A stretch of 45,612 nt of DNA from Opacimonas viscosa (lineage in GTDB: Bacteria > Pseudomonadota > Gammaproteobacteria > Enterobacterales > Alteromonadaceae). Below, piece by piece: positions 1 through 9,564 of this stretch (position 1 is the first letter of the stretch; every line of letters begins with the position of its first letter). The position numbers were made by a program, and so were the translations under genes. Where the stretch lies: the NCBI RefSeq assembly GCF_024199005.1, contig NZ_JANATA010000023.1:1-45612 (forward strand), in the 5' to 3' direction. The notes under the pieces were generated by a model, which was not told the DNA's origin, made no database searches, and saw only the letters and a list, made by a program, of their open reading frames with translations.

Positions 1-55
1 AAATCAGGCCTTGAAAGCCGCTTAGTAAAGTGTCCAAGTTTTTGGGGTCACTTCA
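1..55 (-). mobile_element. Terminus of an IS3-family-like insertion sequence (left contig edge)
   Basis: Read leftwards from 55, the sequence begins TGAAGTGACCCC and continues AAAAACTTGGACA. It is an exact reverse complement of the last 55 bases of the window. The TGA...TCA edge and the CCCCAAAAACTTGGACA core resemble the ends of IS3-family elements, from memory and not searched. No transposase is inside the window. Because the match stops exactly at base 55/56, that is taken as the insertion boundary. Confidence 0.65.
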
Positions 56-70
56 GAACGGCTTTTTTAT
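56..70 (-). terminator. Half of the rplQ terminator, cut by the IS
   Basis: On the minus strand, just after the rplQ stop, the sequence is ATAAAAAAGCCGTTC, which looks like the A-rich 5' arm of a bidirectional terminator. The matching arm GAACGGCTTTTTT is not present, because the IS end starts at the next base. The IS itself contains CGGCTTT some 40 bases further on (positions 15-21 read as the complement), which could pair weakly with AAAGCCG but leaves a very large loop. Confidence 0.45.
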
Positions 71-82
71 TGGGGTGTCGAT

Positions 83-484
83 TTAGTCTTCAGCTACTTC
101 AACTACTTCTTCAGTAGCTTCAACAACTGGACGGTCAACAAATTCAACATACGCCATAGGCGCTTTGTCACCAGTACGGAAACCGCATTTTAAAATGCGA
201 ATGTAACCACCTGGGCGAGCTTCATAACGAGGCCCTAATTCATTGAATAATTTACCCACTACTTCTTTATCACCAGTACGAGTCATTGCTAAACGACGGT
301 TAGCAACGCTGTCAACTTTAGACAATGTAATTAATGGCTCAATTACGCGACGTAGTTCTTTTGCTTTTGGTAAAGTAGTTTTAATCACTTCGTGCTTAAC
401 CAAAGAACTTGCCATGTTTTTAAACATTGCTTTTCTGTGGCTGCTGTTGCGATTTAACTTACGACCACTCTTACGATGGCGCAT
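83..484 (-). CDS. rplQ: 50S ribosomal protein bL17
   Basis: 133 residues, starting [20 protein letters not shown], the typical L17 N-terminus, with an acidic C-terminal tail ([10 protein letters not shown]) beyond the conserved core. L17 is a bacterial-specific large-subunit protein near the peptide exit region. It is the last gene of the alpha operon, 15 bp after rpoA, which is its usual place. Its downstream terminator is interrupted by the IS at the contig edge, so read-through into or from the IS is possible. Confidence 0.98.
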   Translation of the reverse strand: MRHRKSGRKLNRNSSHRKAMFKNMASSLVKHEVIKTTLPKAKELRRVIEPLITLSKVDSVANRRLAMTRTGDKEVVGKLFNELGPRYEARPGGYIRILKCGFRTGDKAPMAYVEFVDRPVVEATEEVVEVAED

Positions 485-499
485 AGCTCTATCCTTCTC

Positions 500-1480
500 T
501 TAATCTGCGATTGATTCTGGTGGCCAATTCTCTAGACGCATGCCTAAAGATAAACCACGAGATGCAAGCACATCTTTAATTTCTGTTAATGACTTCTTAC
601 CAAGGTTAGGAGTTTTTAACAACTCAACCTCAGTACGCTGTACAAGGTCACCAATATACTGTACCGCTTCTGCTTTCAAGCAGTTAGCTGAACGAACAGT
701 TAACTCTAAATCGTCGACTGGACGAAGTAGAATTGGATCAAATTCAGGCTTCTCTTCTTTGGCTTCTGGCTCAGAAACATCTCGTAAATCTACGAATGCA
801 TCAAGCTGTTCAGCTAAGATAGTAGCAGAGCGACGAATCGCTTCTTCTGGATCTAATGAACCGTTTGTTTCCATATCGATAATCAGCTTATCTAAATCTG
901 TACGTTGTTCAACACGTGCAGCTTCAACTGAGTATGCAATACGCTCAACTGGACTATATGAAGCGTCAACAAGTAAACGACCAATTGGACGATCATCTTC
1001 TTCAGAGGTGCGACGCACTGATGCAGGTACATAACCACGGCCAGTCTCAACCTTAATACGCATGCTAATTTCTGCAGCGCCAGTTAGCGTACAAATAACA
1101 TGTTCAGGGTTGATAATCTCAACGTCACCATCGTGCTGGATATCACCAGCTAAAACGGCACCCGCTCCAGATTTGACCAAAGTTAGAGTTGCTTCAGTTT
1201 TGCCTTCTAGACGAACTGCTAAATCTTTCAGATTAAGTAAGATTTCAATCACATCTTCTTGCACGCCTTCTTTGGTGCTGTATTCGTGCTGAACACCATC
1301 GATTTCAACTTCCGTTACCGCTACGCCAGGCATAGACGATAATAAAATACGACGTAGTGCGTTACCTAAAGTGTGACCGAAGCCACGCTCTAACGGCTCT
1401 AATACAACCTTTGCGCGCGTTGATGAAAGGTTTTCGATTTCCACCAATCTTGGTTTAAGGAATTCAGTTACAGATCCCAT
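500..1480 (-). CDS. rpoA: RNA polymerase alpha subunit
   Basis: 326 residues, close to the 329 of E. coli. The N-terminal assembly domain (about 1-230) carries [20 protein letters not shown], the alpha dimerisation motif. A flexible acidic linker ([13 protein letters not shown], about 240-252) leads into the C-terminal domain. That domain contains [10 protein letters not shown], where the arginine corresponds to R265, which contacts UP elements and activators, and [16 protein letters not shown], the helix-hairpin-helix. It lies between rpsD and rplQ in the alpha operon. Confidence 0.99.
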   Translation of the reverse strand: MGSVTEFLKPRLVEIENLSSTRAKVVLEPLERGFGHTLGNALRRILLSSMPGVAVTEVEIDGVQHEYSTKEGVQEDVIEILLNLKDLAVRLEGKTEATLTLVKSGAGAVLAGDIQHDGDVEIINPEHVICTLTGAAEISMRIKVETGRGYVPASVRRTSEEDDRPIGRLLVDASYSPVERIAYSVEAARVEQRTDLDKLIIDMETNGSLDPEEAIRRSATILAEQLDAFVDLRDVSEPEAKEEKPEFDPILLRPVDDLELTVRSANCLKAEAVQYIGDLVQRTEVELLKTPNLGKKSLTEIKDVLASRGLSLGMRLENWPPESIAD

Positions 1481-1501
1481 AGCATCCTCTTTTAGTTAAC
1501 T

Positions 1502-2122
1502 TTACTTAGAGTAAAGTTCGACGATCAACTGTTCGTTAATTTCTGCAGATAAATCTGTTCTTTCTGGTAAACGTTTGAACGTACCTTCAAGTTTAGAGCC
1601 ATCTACTTCAATCCAGGTTGGCTTCTCGCGTTGTTCTGCTAGTTCAACAGCAGCACCAATACGTGCTTGTTTTTTAGCTTTTTCACGAACAGAAACAGTT
1701 GTCTCTGCAGAAACCTTGAATGAAGGAATATTAACTACCTTTCCGTTTACACAAATCGCTTTGTGGCTTACTAACTGACGTGCTTCAGCACGTGTGCTAG
1801 CAAAACCCATACGATAAACTACGTTATCTAAACGTTGCTCTAAAAGCTGTAACAAGTTTTCACCTGTATTGCCTTTAAGACGCGCTGCTTCTTTGTAGTA
1901 GTTACGGAATTGTTTTTCTAATACGCCGTACATACGACGAACTTTTTGCTTCTCACGCAACTGCAAACCATAATCAGATAAACGACCACGACGAGCACCA
2001 TGTTGGCCCGGAGCGTTATCTAACTTACATTTTGTATCAATTGCACGAACGCCACTTTTAAGGAATAAATCTGTTCCTTCGCGACGACTTAGTTTGAGTT
2101 TTGGACCCAAATATCTAGCCAT
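1502..2122 (-). CDS. rpsD: 30S ribosomal protein uS4
   Basis: 206 residues, the same length as E. coli S4, starting [20 protein letters not shown]. The S4 RNA-binding domain (about 95-155) includes [21 protein letters not shown]4 is a primary 16S binder. In enterobacteria it represses the alpha operon by binding the rpsM leader, and a structured candidate for that target is seen at 2929-2970. It lies 21 bp before rpoA and 24 bp after rpsK. Confidence 0.99.
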   Translation of the reverse strand: MARYLGPKLKLSRREGTDLFLKSGVRAIDTKCKLDNAPGQHGARRGRLSDYGLQLREKQKVRRMYGVLEKQFRNYYKEAARLKGNTGENLLQLLEQRLDNVVYRMGFASTRAEARQLVSHKAICVNGKVVNIPSFKVSAETTVSVREKAKKQARIGAAVELAEQREKPTWIEVDGSKLEGTFKRLPERTDLSAEINEQLIVELYSK

Positions 2123-2146
2123 GTTCTTTCTCCAACTGTCCGTCGA

Positions 2147-2536
2147 TTAAACGCGACGTTTTTTCGGTGGACGGCAACCGTTGTGAGGAATAGGCGTCAC
2201 ATCGGTAATGTTTGTGATCTTGTAACCTGTAGCATTTAAAGCACGGATTGCAGATTCACGACCTGGACCCGGACCCTTAACAAATACTTCAAGATTCTTA
2301 AGACCGTATTCCTGAGCTGCTTCACCAGCACGTTCTGCAGCTACCTGAGCAGCAAAAGGTGTAGATTTACGCGAACCACGGAAACCAGAACCACCAGAAG
2401 TGGCCCAAGATAATGCATTACCTTGGCGGTCTGTTATAGTCACAATTGTGTTGTTGAAAGAAGCATGGATATGAGCCATACCATCAGCAACTTGACGTTT
2501 TGCGCGCTTACGTGCGCGAGTAGGTGCTTTAGCCAT
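2147..2536 (-). CDS. rpsK: 30S ribosomal protein uS11
   Basis: 129 residues, identical in length to E. coli S11. The basic start [15 protein letters not shown] and the end [15 protein letters not shown] are family hallmarks. S11 forms the platform of the small subunit near the mRNA exit. Its Asn-Gly near the C-terminus (HNG) is the known isoaspartate site in E. coli. It sits 12 bp after rpsM within the alpha operon. Confidence 0.99.
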   Translation of the reverse strand: MAKAPTRARKRAKRQVADGMAHIHASFNNTIVTITDRQGNALSWATSGGSGFRGSRKSTPFAAQVAAERAGEAAQEYGLKNLEVFVKGPGPGRESAIRALNATGYKITNITDVTPIPHNGCRPPKKRRV

Positions 2537-2548
2537 TATGTCCCCCGC

Positions 2549-2905
2549 TTACTTTTTAATAGGTTTACGAGGACCTTTACGGGTACGCGCATTAGTTTTA
2601 GTGCGCTGACCACGTAGAGGTAGACTACGACGGTGGCGAATACCACGGAAGCAACCTAGGTCCATTAAACGTTTAATACTCATTGATACTTCACGGCGGA
2701 GGTCACCCTCAACAGTAAATTTACCCACTTCATCACGAAGTTTATCAATAGTTGTTTCATCAAGATCTTTGATCTTGGTGTCTTCTGCAACACCTGCAGA
2801 TGCACAAATGCTTTTCGCACGTGTAGCACCGATACCGAAAATTGCTTGTAACGCAATTACAGCATGCTTGTGTTCAGGAATGTTAATGCCAGCGATACGG
2901 GCCAT
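2549..2905 (-). CDS. rpsM: 30S ribosomal protein uS13
   Basis: 118 residues with the start at [20 protein letters not shown], matching the E. coli length and N-terminus. A three-codon upstream extension in the same frame is not needed. GAGGAG lies 8-13 bases upstream of the chosen ATG. The helix-turn-helix segment and the basic tail [13 protein letters not shown] are present. S13 sits in the 30S head and contacts L5 and P-site tRNA. It is the first gene of the alpha operon and is preceded by a structured leader. Confidence 0.98.
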   Translation of the reverse strand: MARIAGINIPEHKHAVIALQAIFGIGATRAKSICASAGVAEDTKIKDLDETTIDKLRDEVGKFTVEGDLRREVSMSIKRLMDLGCFRGIRHRRSLPLRGQRTKTNARTRKGPRKPIKK

Positions 2906-2928
2906 TAACAGCACTCCTCATAGTTATG

Positions 2929-2970
2929 GTTGACAGCCTAAAAAGCCCGATAGGATACTTACCTGTCAAC
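2929..2970 (-). promoter_or_regulatory. Structured alpha-operon leader, candidate S4-binding element
   Basis: The minus strand shows a perfect 8-bp inverted repeat, GTTGACAG (2963-2970) and CTGTCAAC (2929-2936), enclosing CCTAtcgggcttttTAGG, a possible inner stem. It ends about 23 bases before the rpsM start codon, the position of the S4-responsive pseudoknot leader in E. coli. The pairing is seen in the sequence. The S4 role is inferred from position. A covariance search with the Rfam Alpha_RBS model would decide it. Confidence 0.55.
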
Positions 2971-2995
2971 TAAATTGCAAATTAAAAGATAAACC

Positions 2996-3032
2996 ACCTA
3001 GCTAACAAGTAGTAAACTACTGATAACTAGGT
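2996..3032 (-). repeat. Imperfect hairpin between rpmJ and rpsM
   Basis: ACCTAG (2996-3001) and CTAGGT (3027-3032) pair around an inner AGTAG-TAAA-CTACT stem. There is no U-run after it, so it is not a classic terminator. It may mark the spc/alpha boundary, as an RNA processing site or a weak attenuator. Confidence 0.4.
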
Positions 3033-3050
3033 AAATTTAACTTCGTTGGA

Positions 3051-3164
3051 TTAACCCTGCCTTTGCTTATGCTTAGGCTCTACACAAATCACTCTAACAA
3101 CGCCGTTGCGTTTAATGATTTTGCAGTTACGGCAAATCTTTTTAACGGATGCACGAACTTTCAT
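3051..3164 (-). CDS. rpmJ: 50S ribosomal protein bL36
   Basis: 37 residues, [20 protein letters not shown] followed by [17 protein letters not shown]. The zinc ribbon is complete, with Cys11, Cys14, Cys27 and His32, so this is the zinc-binding (C+) form. It lies 23 bp downstream of secY at the end of the spc operon, as in E. coli. The length matches the usual 37-38 residues. Confidence 0.97.
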   Translation of the reverse strand: MKVRASVKKICRNCKIIKRNGVVRVICVEPKHKQRQG

Positions 3165-3187
3165 TTCATCACTCCGAAGGTACGAAC

Positions 3188-4507
3188 TTATCGGCCATAG
3201 CCTTTAAGGTTCGCTTTTTTCAATACACTCTCATATTGACTAGACATCAAATGAGTTTGTACTTGCGCCATGAAATCCATAATTACTACCACAATGATAA
3301 GTAATGATGTGCCGCCAAAGTAGAATGGAACATTCCACGTTAACAACATGAATTCAGGCACCAAACAAACAAAGGTAATATACATTGCGCCAGCTAATGT
3401 TAGGCGAGTCATTACTTTGTCAAGATAACGTGAAGTTTGTTCACCAGGGCGAATACCAGGTACAAAAGCACCAGACTTCTTCAAGTTGTCCGCCGTCTCA
3501 CGAGGATTGAAAGTCAATGCCGTGTAGAAGAAACAGAAGAAGATAATCGCCGCAGCGTACAAACCAACATATAACGGTTGACCTGGCGATAATAATAACG
3601 CCACATCTTGCAACCAAGACGTTGCTTCATTTTGACCAAACCACCCTGCAATAGTGCTCGGGAAAAGAATGATTGAAGAAGCAAAGATTGGTGGGATAAC
3701 ACCCGCCATATTCACTTTTAAAGGTAAGTGAGATGATTGCGCTTGGTACATCTTGTTACCTTGTTGACGTTTTGCATAATTCACCACAATGCGGCGCTGT
3801 GCACGTTCAACAAAGACAACTAAGAAAGTTAAGCCAAGAATAATCACTGCTATAAGCAATAAGAACAAAATGTTTAATTCACCTTGTCTAGCTTGCTCTG
3901 CTGTCTGACCTATCGCTGTTGGCAGACCAGCCACAATACCTGCAAAAATCAGTATGGAGATACCGTTACCAATACCTCTTTCAGTAATTTGCTCACCTAG
4001 CCACATAAGGAACATTGTTCCAGTTACTAAGCTGACAACTGCTGTAAAATAGAATCCAAACCCAGGATTGATCACCAAACCACTAACCAAGTTAGGCAGA
4101 CCAGTCGCGACTCCAATTGATTGGAAAGTAGCAAGTACCAGTGTTAAGTAACGCGTGTACTTACTAATCTTACGACGACCTGCTTCACCTTCTTTCTTTA
4201 ACTCCATCATCGGTGGATGCACAGATGATAATAGCTGAGTTATGATAGATGCAGTGATATAAGGCATAATCCCAAGCGCTAATACAGAAGCACGCTCTAA
4301 AGCACCACCTGAGAACATGTTAAACATTTCTACGATGGTACCTTTTTGTTGTTCAAATAATTGAGACAACACAGCGGCATCAATACCAGGGATCGGCACA
4401 TAAGAACCTAAACGAAAAACAATGATCGCACCTAATACAAAGAACAATCTGCTTCGTAGTTCACTTAAGCCGTTTTTCGCGCCTGAATCTATACCCGGTT
4501 TAGCCAT
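3188..4507 (-). CDS. secY: Protein translocase subunit SecY
   Basis: 439 residues, starting [20 protein letters not shown], with ten hydrophobic membrane spans expected for the SecYEG channel. Family landmarks include [12 protein letters not shown] near the N-terminus, [16 protein letters not shown] in the middle, and the cytoplasmic C5 loop [22 protein letters not shown] (broken here only by its length). SecY forms the inner-membrane pore for exported and membrane proteins. It follows rplO by 3 bp in the spc operon. Confidence 0.99.
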   Translation of the reverse strand: MAKPGIDSGAKNGLSELRSRLFFVLGAIIVFRLGSYVPIPGIDAAVLSQLFEQQKGTIVEMFNMFSGGALERASVLALGIMPYITASIITQLLSSVHPPMMELKKEGEAGRRKISKYTRYLTLVLATFQSIGVATGLPNLVSGLVINPGFGFYFTAVVSLVTGTMFLMWLGEQITERGIGNGISILIFAGIVAGLPTAIGQTAEQARQGELNILFLLLIAVIILGLTFLVVFVERAQRRIVVNYAKRQQGNKMYQAQSSHLPLKVNMAGVIPPIFASSIILFPSTIAGWFGQNEATSWLQDVALLLSPGQPLYVGLYAAAIIFFCFFYTALTFNPRETADNLKKSGAFVPGIRPGEQTSRYLDKVMTRLTLAGAMYITFVCLVPEFMLLTWNVPFYFGGTSLLIIVVVIMDFMAQVQTHLMSSQYESVLKKANLKGYGR

Positions 4508-4510
4508 GGT

Positions 4511-4945
4511 TTATTCCTCTATTTTACCGCCGGCGGCTTCGATTGCTTCACGAGCGCCTTTAGTTACCTTCAAACCATTTACTGTTACAGCGCGGTTGAT
4601 TTCACCACTCTTCATAACTTTAACGAATAAGATCTCTTTTTTCACAAGACCTGCTTCTTTTAAAGCTTCTAGAGTAACGACTTCACCTGCTACCTTTGCA
4701 ATTTCACTTAACGTAACTTGGTCCGAAACGAACGATTTACGAGATGTGAAACCAAATTTAGGTAGACGACGCTGAATTGGCATTTGACCGCCTTCAAAAC
4801 CTGGCTTAACAGACCCGCCTGAACGAGACTTTTGACCTTTGTGACCACGGCCACCAGTCTTACCTAAACCAGATCCGATACCGCGACCAACGCGCTTACC
4901 AGAATTTTTAGCTCCTGGTGCAGGAGCAAGAGTATTTAAACGCAT
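4511..4945 (-). CDS. rplO: 50S ribosomal protein uL15
   Basis: 144 residues, the E. coli length. The Gly- and basic-rich N-terminus ([20 protein letters not shown], then [20 protein letters not shown]) is the L15 signature that threads through 23S rRNA. The C-terminal half is a globular domain. It is 3 bp from both rpmD and secY, a tight translationally coupled arrangement. Confidence 0.99.
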   Translation of the reverse strand: MRLNTLAPAPGAKNSGKRVGRGIGSGLGKTGGRGHKGQKSRSGGSVKPGFEGGQMPIQRRLPKFGFTSRKSFVSDQVTLSEIAKVAGEVVTLEALKEAGLVKKEILFVKVMKSGEINRAVTVNGLKVTKGAREAIEAAGGKIEE

Positions 4946-4948
4946 CTT

Positions 4949-5131
4949 TTACTCCTCCACTATCTCAACCATGTAAAATACACGGTTGATCATGCCGCGA
5001 ACGGCAGGGGTATCTTCTAATTCACGAACATGTCCAATCTTACGTAAGCCAAGACCCGTTAAGGTTGCTTTATGCTTAGGTAAACGACCGATTGCACTTT
5101 TTGTTTGTTTAACTTTTAGTGTTTTAGCCAT
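4949..5131 (-). CDS. rpmD: 50S ribosomal protein uL30
   Basis: 60 residues from [15 protein letters not shown], against 59 in E. coli. A TTG two codons earlier would add Met-Asn, but the ATG at 5131 has GAGG 9-12 bases upstream (inside the rpsE stop region) and matches the family start. The stop of rpsE lies 6 bp upstream, so the two genes are coupled. Confidence 0.97.
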   Translation of the reverse strand: MAKTLKVKQTKSAIGRLPKHKATLTGLGLRKIGHVRELEDTPAVRGMINRVFYMVEIVEE

Positions 5132-5137
5132 GTTCAA

Positions 5138-5641
5138 TTACCTCAGAATTTCGTCAACACGTAAACCACGTTTAGCAGCTACAGACTCTGGAGAGTTCAT
5201 ATCCACTAATGCATTGATTGTTGCACGTATGACGTTCATTGGGTTCGTAGATCCGTAACATTTTGACAGTACGTTTTGTACACCAGCTACTTCAAGTACT
5301 GCACGCATCGCACCACCGGCGATAATACCAGTACCTTCAGATGCAGGCTGCATGTAAACTTTAGAGCCAGAATGACGACCTTTGATAGGGTGTTGTAATG
5401 TATTGCCGTTAAGATCGACAGTAACTAAGTTACGGCGAGCTTTTTCCATTGCTTTCTGGATTGCAGCAGGAACTTCACGTGCCTTACCGTAACCAAAACC
5501 AACGCGACCATTGCCATCACCGACAACCGTTAAAGCAGTAAAACTAAAGATACGACCACCTTTAACTACTTTTGATACACGGTTAACAGCAACGAGCTTT
5601 TCATTCAAATCACCCTGTTGTTGATTTTCTACTTTAGCCAT
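5138..5641 (-). CDS. rpsE: 30S ribosomal protein uS5
   Basis: 167 residues, starting [20 protein letters not shown]. It carries the double-stranded-RNA-binding-like domain with [20 protein letters not shown] and a second domain with [20 protein letters not shown]5 contributes to decoding fidelity and mRNA helicase activity at the entry channel. It lies 9 bp after rplR. Confidence 0.99.
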   Translation of the reverse strand: MAKVENQQQGDLNEKLVAVNRVSKVVKGGRIFSFTALTVVGDGNGRVGFGYGKAREVPAAIQKAMEKARRNLVTVDLNGNTLQHPIKGRHSGSKVYMQPASEGTGIIAGGAMRAVLEVAGVQNVLSKCYGSTNPMNVIRATINALVDMNSPESVAAKRGLRVDEILR

Positions 5642-5650
5642 TTTCTACTC

Positions 5651-6004
5651 CTAGAACTGTAGACCAGCTTCGCGAGCTGCGTCTGCTAAGGCTTTCACAC
5701 GGCCGTGGTATTTAAAGCCACTACGGTCAAAAGCAACAGATTTGATGCCTTTTTCAATAGCGCGCTCTGCGATAGCTTTACCAACTGCAGCAGCTGCTTC
5801 AGCGTTACCAGTTCCTTTAAGAGAACTTTTTAACGCAGCTTCAACTGTAGATGCAGCAGCAAGTACTTCAGAACCACTTGGTGCGATTAACTGAGCGTAA
5901 ATGTGGCGTGGTGTGCGGTTAACAACCAAGCGATGTACGGCCAGTTCACTGATTTTTTTGCGGGCGCGAGTTGCGCGACGCAAGCGAGCTGTTTTTTTAT
6001 CCAT
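5651..6004 (-). CDS. rplR: 50S ribosomal protein uL18
   Basis: 117 residues from [18 protein letters not shown], the exact E. coli length. A GTG four codons upstream is in frame, but the ATG at 6004 has GGTGG upstream and fits the family. L18 binds 5S rRNA with L5. The C-terminal [20 protein letters not shown] is typical. It is 12 bp after rplF. Confidence 0.97.
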   Translation of the reverse strand: MDKKTARLRRATRARKKISELAVHRLVVNRTPRHIYAQLIAPSGSEVLAAASTVEAALKSSLKGTGNAEAAAAVGKAIAERAIEKGIKSVAFDRSGFKYHGRVKALADAAREAGLQF

Positions 6005-6016
6005 CGTATCACCCAC

Positions 6017-6550
6017 CTACTTTTTCTTAGCTTCTTTACGACGTACAGCTTCATCAGCATAACGAACACCTTTACCTTTATAAGGCTCTGGCGGACGATA
6101 AGCGCGAATGTTAGCTGCAACCTGACCAACCACCTGCTTATCCGCGCCTTTGACGAGGATTTCAGTTTGGCTAGGAGTTTCTACGGTAATGCCAGCAGGC
6201 ATTTCATAGACTACAGGGTGAGAAAAACCAAGAGTTAGGTTTAATTTAGCACCTTGCGCTTGCGCACGGTAACCAACACCATTTAACTCAAGTTTCTTTT
6301 CAAAACCTTGTGATACACCAATAACCATAGCGCTTAATAAAGAACGTGCTGTACCAGCTTGAGCCCAACCGTTAGCCGCATTTGCACGAGGTGCAGTTAC
6401 TAACTGGTTTTCTTCTTGCTTGATTTCAACAGCGTCATTAAACGTACGAGTTAATGTGCCATTTTTACCTTTAACTGTAACGGCTTGACCAGCGATAGAT
6501 ACTTCTACGCCAGAGACCAAGTCGACAGGTGCTTTTGCTACTCGTGACAT
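6017..6550 (-). CDS. rplF: 50S ribosomal protein uL6
   Basis: 177 residues, the E. coli length, starting [20 protein letters not shown]. Two similar alpha/beta domains make up the protein, and the conserved C-terminal [16 protein letters not shown] contacts the sarcin-ricin loop region. It lies 13 bp after rpsH. Confidence 0.99.
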   Translation of the reverse strand: MSRVAKAPVDLVSGVEVSIAGQAVTVKGKNGTLTRTFNDAVEIKQEENQLVTAPRANAANGWAQAGTARSLLSAMVIGVSQGFEKKLELNGVGYRAQAQGAKLNLTLGFSHPVVYEMPAGITVETPSQTEILVKGADKQVVGQVAANIRAYRPPEPYKGKGVRYADEAVRRKEAKKK

Positions 6551-6563
6551 TGATTTCTCCCCG

Positions 6564-6956
6564 TTACGCTACATAGCCGATGATCTCACCGCCCATACCC
6601 GCTTTACGCGCTGCACGGTCAGTCATCACACCTTTTGATGTAGAAACAATTGCGACACCTAAACCACCCATTACTTTTGGTAACTCATCTTTTTTCTTAT
6701 AGATGCGTAAACCAGGACGGCTGACTCGCTCAATAGTATCGATTACACGCTTACCTTCAAAGTACTTTAACGTTACTTCAAGAGTAGGCTTAACGTCACC
6801 AGAAACTGCATAGTCAGTAATGTAACCTTCTGCCTTTAATACTTCAGCAATCGCAACGCGTTGCTTAGAAGATGGCATAGCTACAGCTACTTTAGCAGCC
6901 AGTTGGCCGTTACGAATGCGGGTAAACATATCCGCTATAGGATCTTGCATGCTCAT
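6564..6956 (-). CDS. rpsH: 30S ribosomal protein uS8
   Basis: 130 residues, starting [20 protein letters not shown], with the C-terminal [20 protein letters not shown] that binds helix 21 of 16S rRNA. In E. coli S8 represses the spc operon by binding mRNA at the start of rplE. No attempt was made here to fold that site. It lies 12 bp after rpsN. Confidence 0.99.
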   Translation of the reverse strand: MSMQDPIADMFTRIRNGQLAAKVAVAMPSSKQRVAIAEVLKAEGYITDYAVSGDVKPTLEVTLKYFEGKRVIDTIERVSRPGLRIYKKKDELPKVMGGLGVAIVSTSKGVMTDRAARKAGMGGEIIGYVA

Positions 6957-6968
6957 ATTTGCTACTCC

Positions 6969-7274
6969 TTACCAGCTGGCTTTTTTAAGGCCAGGGACTT
7001 CACCACGCATTGCAGCTTCGCGAAGCTTAATACGAGAAAGACCAAATTTGCGTAGGAAACCATGTGGACGACCCGTTACACGGCAACGATTTTGTTGACG
7101 TGAACGTGATGAATCACGCGGCAGTTGTTGTAGCTTAAGTACAGCATTCCAACGATCTTCTTCCGAAGAATTAACATCGTTGATGATCGCTTTAAGCGCA
7201 TTACGCTTTTCAGCATACTTGCTTACTAATTTAGCGCGTTTTGCTTCACGCGCCTTCATTGATTCTTTTGCCAT
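6969..7274 (-). CDS. rpsN: 30S ribosomal protein uS14, zinc-free type
   Basis: 101 residues, the long zinc-independent (C-) form as in E. coli. The short form's two CxxC pairs are missing; only [20 protein letters not shown] is present. S14 helps assemble the 30S head. It lies 11 bp after rplE. This contrasts with rpmJ in the same operon, which keeps its zinc ligands. Confidence 0.98.
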   Translation of the reverse strand: MAKESMKAREAKRAKLVSKYAEKRNALKAIINDVNSSEEDRWNAVLKLQQLPRDSSRSRQQNRCRVTGRPHGFLRKFGLSRIKLREAAMRGEVPGLKKASW

Positions 7275-7285
7275 AACCCTACACC

Positions 7286-7825
7286 TTACTTTTTAAATGG
7301 GAAGTTAAACGCTGTTAACAACGCTTTTGCTTCATCATTAGAGTTTGCGCTAGTAGTGATAGTAATATCCATACCACGAACCTTATCTACTTTATCGAAA
7401 TCGATTTCAGGGAAGATAATCTGTTCTTTAACACCCATGCTATAGTTTCCACGTCCATCAAAAGACTTAGGATTCAAACCACGGAAGTCACGGATACGAG
7501 GAATCGTAATAGAGATTAAACGCTCTAAGAATTCCCACATACGTTCACCACGTAGGGTTACTTTACAGCCAATCGGATAACCTTCACGGATTTTAAAACC
7601 CGCTACTGATTTTCTCGCAACTGTAACAATCGGTTTTTGACCTGCGATTGCAGCCATATCGGCCTGCGCAGCTTCAAGAACTTTCTTGTCAGCAATTGCC
7701 TCACCTAAACCCATGTTTAGAGTGATTTTTTCAATCCGAGGGACTTGCATGACGCTTTTGTACCCGAACTGCTTTGCAAGTTCAGCTACTACTGTTTCTT
7801 TATAGAAATCATGCAGTTTCGCCAT
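7286..7825 (-). CDS. rplE: 50S ribosomal protein uL5
   Basis: 179 residues from [20 protein letters not shown], the E. coli length. An in-frame TTG four codons upstream is rejected because GGAGAG stands 5 bases before the ATG at 7825. L5 binds 5S rRNA and contacts S13 and P-site tRNA. The conserved [18 protein letters not shown] is present. In E. coli this start region is the S8 repressor target. Confidence 0.98.
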   Translation of the reverse strand: MAKLHDFYKETVVAELAKQFGYKSVMQVPRIEKITLNMGLGEAIADKKVLEAAQADMAAIAGQKPIVTVARKSVAGFKIREGYPIGCKVTLRGERMWEFLERLISITIPRIRDFRGLNPKSFDGRGNYSMGVKEQIIFPEIDFDKVDKVRGMDITITTSANSNDEAKALLTAFNFPFKK

Positions 7826-7841
7826 CGTACTCTCCAATTAA

Positions 7842-8156
7842 TTAAACTAGTTCGCCGTTAGATTTGAAGAAACGAACTTTCTTCTCATCTTCGAAACGGA
7901 AACCAACGCGATCTGCTTTACCCGTTGCTGGGTTAACAATCGCTACATTTGACACATGTATAGTCGCTTCTTTCTCAATAATGCCACCTGGCTCACCCAA
8001 TTGTGGGTTAGGCTTGGTGTGCTTCTTGATCATGTTCACGCCTTCTACAACTAAACGGTTTTCAGCTACCAGAACGCTAAGGACTTTGCCTTGCTTTCCT
8101 TTGTCTTTACCCGCTAATACGACTACTTCATCATCACGACGAATTTTTCTAGCCAT
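7842..8156 (-). CDS. rplX: 50S ribosomal protein uL24
   Basis: 104 residues, the E. coli length. It contains a KOW motif near the N-terminus ([20 protein letters not shown]) and the conserved [21 protein letters not shown]24 is an assembly initiator binding the 5' end of 23S rRNA. It is 12 bp downstream of rplN. Confidence 0.99.
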   Translation of the reverse strand: MARKIRRDDEVVVLAGKDKGKQGKVLSVLVAENRLVVEGVNMIKKHTKPNPQLGEPGGIIEKEATIHVSNVAIVNPATGKADRVGFRFEDEKKVRFFKSNGELV

Positions 8157-8168
8157 TATCGTGACTCC

Positions 8169-8537
8169 TTATAGTACCTCGGGGGCCAGTGAAATAATCT
8201 TCATGAAGGAATCTCCACGAAGTTCACGAGTGACCGGGCCAAAGATACGCGTACCAATTGGTTGCTTGTTTGCATTAAGCAAAACAGCTGCGTTGTTATC
8301 GAAACGAATGGTTGAACCATCTGCACGACGTACGCCTTTTCTAGTACGCACCACCACTGCATTCAGGACATCACCTTTTTTTACTTTACCGCGAGGAATT
8401 GCTTCTTTCACAGTAACTTTGATGATATCACCGATATGTGCATAACGGCGATGCGAGCCACCAAGAACCTTAATACACTGAACCCTGCGAGCGCCAGAAT
8501 TATCTGCGACATCCAGGTTAGTTTGCATTTGGATCAT
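8169..8537 (-). CDS. rplN: 50S ribosomal protein uL14
   Basis: 122 residues, starting [20 protein letters not shown], one of the most conserved ribosomal N-termini. L14 forms intersubunit bridges. It is the first gene of the spc operon. The S10-operon genes (ending in rpsQ) usually sit immediately upstream, but here the next upstream gene on this strand is rlmB, 239 bp away. That makes the dedicated promoter at 8601-8629 important. Confidence 0.99.
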   Translation of the reverse strand: MIQMQTNLDVADNSGARRVQCIKVLGGSHRRYAHIGDIIKVTVKEAIPRGKVKKGDVLNAVVVRTRKGVRRADGSTIRFDNNAAVLLNANKQPIGTRIFGPVTRELRGDSFMKIISLAPEVL

Positions 8538-8600
8538 GTTAGTGCTCCGCTGTTAAATTAAGACTCAAATGAGCCATAAAACTGCCAAAACCTTAATAAA

Positions 8601-8629
8601 ATTAAAGAATTAGCCTATTACCCTCACAA
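8601..8629 (-). promoter_or_regulatory. Sigma-70 promoter for the spc operon
   Basis: On the minus strand TTGTGA (8624-8629) is followed after exactly 17 bases by TTTAAT (8601-8606), 4/6 and 5/6 matches to the consensus. Predicted start of transcription is near 8594, giving a leader of about 57 nt before rplN. Confidence 0.6.
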
Positions 8630-8716
8630 AAAGGGCGCGCAATGATAACAAAAAATGAAAGAATGTGATACCCCTAATGTACTTTTATTTATACATTTGG
8701 AGATAGAAGAATATAC

Positions 8717-8740
8717 GCAGGCATAATTTTTTATACCTGC
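8717..8740 (-). terminator. Hairpin after rlmB, possible weak terminator
   Basis: GCAGGTAT and ATGCCTGC pair over 8 positions (one G-U) around an 8-base A/T loop on the minus strand. The following bases GTATATTC are not a true U-run. It lies 37 bp past the rlmB stop and could separate rnr-rlmB transcription from the spc operon. The rest of 8538-8776 holds only the promoter above. Confidence 0.35.
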
Positions 8741-8776
8741 TAAATATAGTGGGGTAAGTTTAGTCTATTACGGTAT

Positions 8777-9520
8777 TTAAATACTGCGTTGCCTAACTAT
8801 TTCGTACAAACATATTCCAGTTGCAACAGAGACATTAAGACTTGATACAGAACCATGCATTGGTAATTTTATCAGCTCATCACAGCGTTCACGAGTCAAC
8901 CGACGCATGCCTTTTCCTTCGGCTCCCATCACCAACGCAACAGATTTTGGTAAAGCACTTGCATATATGGTTTGTTCAGCCTCGCCAGCGGTGCCGATAA
9001 CCCAAACGCCTTGTTCTTGTAACTCCGTGATAGTACGCGCTAAGTTAGTCACTTGAATTAAAGGAATGACATCCGCCGCACCACAAGCAACTTTACGTAC
9101 CGTTCCATTGAGAGTCGCTGATTTATCCTTTGGTACAATAACCGCATCGACCCCTGCAGCATCAGCTGTACGTAACACTGCTCCTAAGTTATGCGGATCA
9201 GTGACCCCATCGAGCAGCAGTAAAAAAGGTTGTTTGGTGTTTCCTAACAGATTATCCAAATCCGTTTCAGTCAATGGCTTTGCTGGTAAAGCTCTTGCGA
9301 CTATGCCTTGGTGTTGTTCACCTTGGGTTTTATCATCTAACACTTTACGCTGCGCAAACTGCACACTGATTTTATTTTTTCGAGCTAAGTTTACGACTTT
9401 GTGCAGACGCTCATCATCTCGACCCTTGGCGATAAATAGCTCTAAAATTCGGCTCGGATCACGTTCTAGGATTGCCGATAAAGCGTGAATGCCATAAAGC
9501 CATTCTGATTGTTGTGCCAT
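8777..9520 (-). CDS. rlmB: 23S rRNA (guanosine-2'-O)-methyltransferase RlmB
   Basis: 247 residues. The N-terminal L30e-like substrate-binding domain (about 1-75; [20 protein letters not shown]) precedes a SPOUT domain. The three SPOUT motifs are [16 protein letters not shown] (motif 1, catalytic Asn and Arg), [15 protein letters not shown] (motif 2) and [18 protein letters not shown] (motif 3, forming the trefoil knot that binds S-adenosylmethionine). In E. coli it methylates G2251 of the P-loop. It follows rnr by 44 bp in the same direction, as in E. coli. There rlmB is near rpsF-priB-rpsR-rplI, whereas here it is followed by the spc operon. Confidence 0.97.
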   Translation of the reverse strand: MAQQSEWLYGIHALSAILERDPSRILELFIAKGRDDERLHKVVNLARKNKISVQFAQRKVLDDKTQGEQHQGIVARALPAKPLTETDLDNLLGNTKQPFLLLLDGVTDPHNLGAVLRTADAAGVDAVIVPKDKSATLNGTVRKVACGAADVIPLIQVTNLARTITELQEQGVWVIGTAGEAEQTIYASALPKSVALVMGAEGKGMRRLTRERCDELIKLPMHGSVSSLNVSVATGICLYEIVRQRSI

Positions 9521-9564
9521 GTTTTTTTCTCTGTATGTAAAGCTATAAGCAACATTTACCTATG

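Noticed and set aside
243-503. Open frame opposite rplQ
   Set aside because: Antisense shadow of a conserved ribosomal gene, with no supported start.
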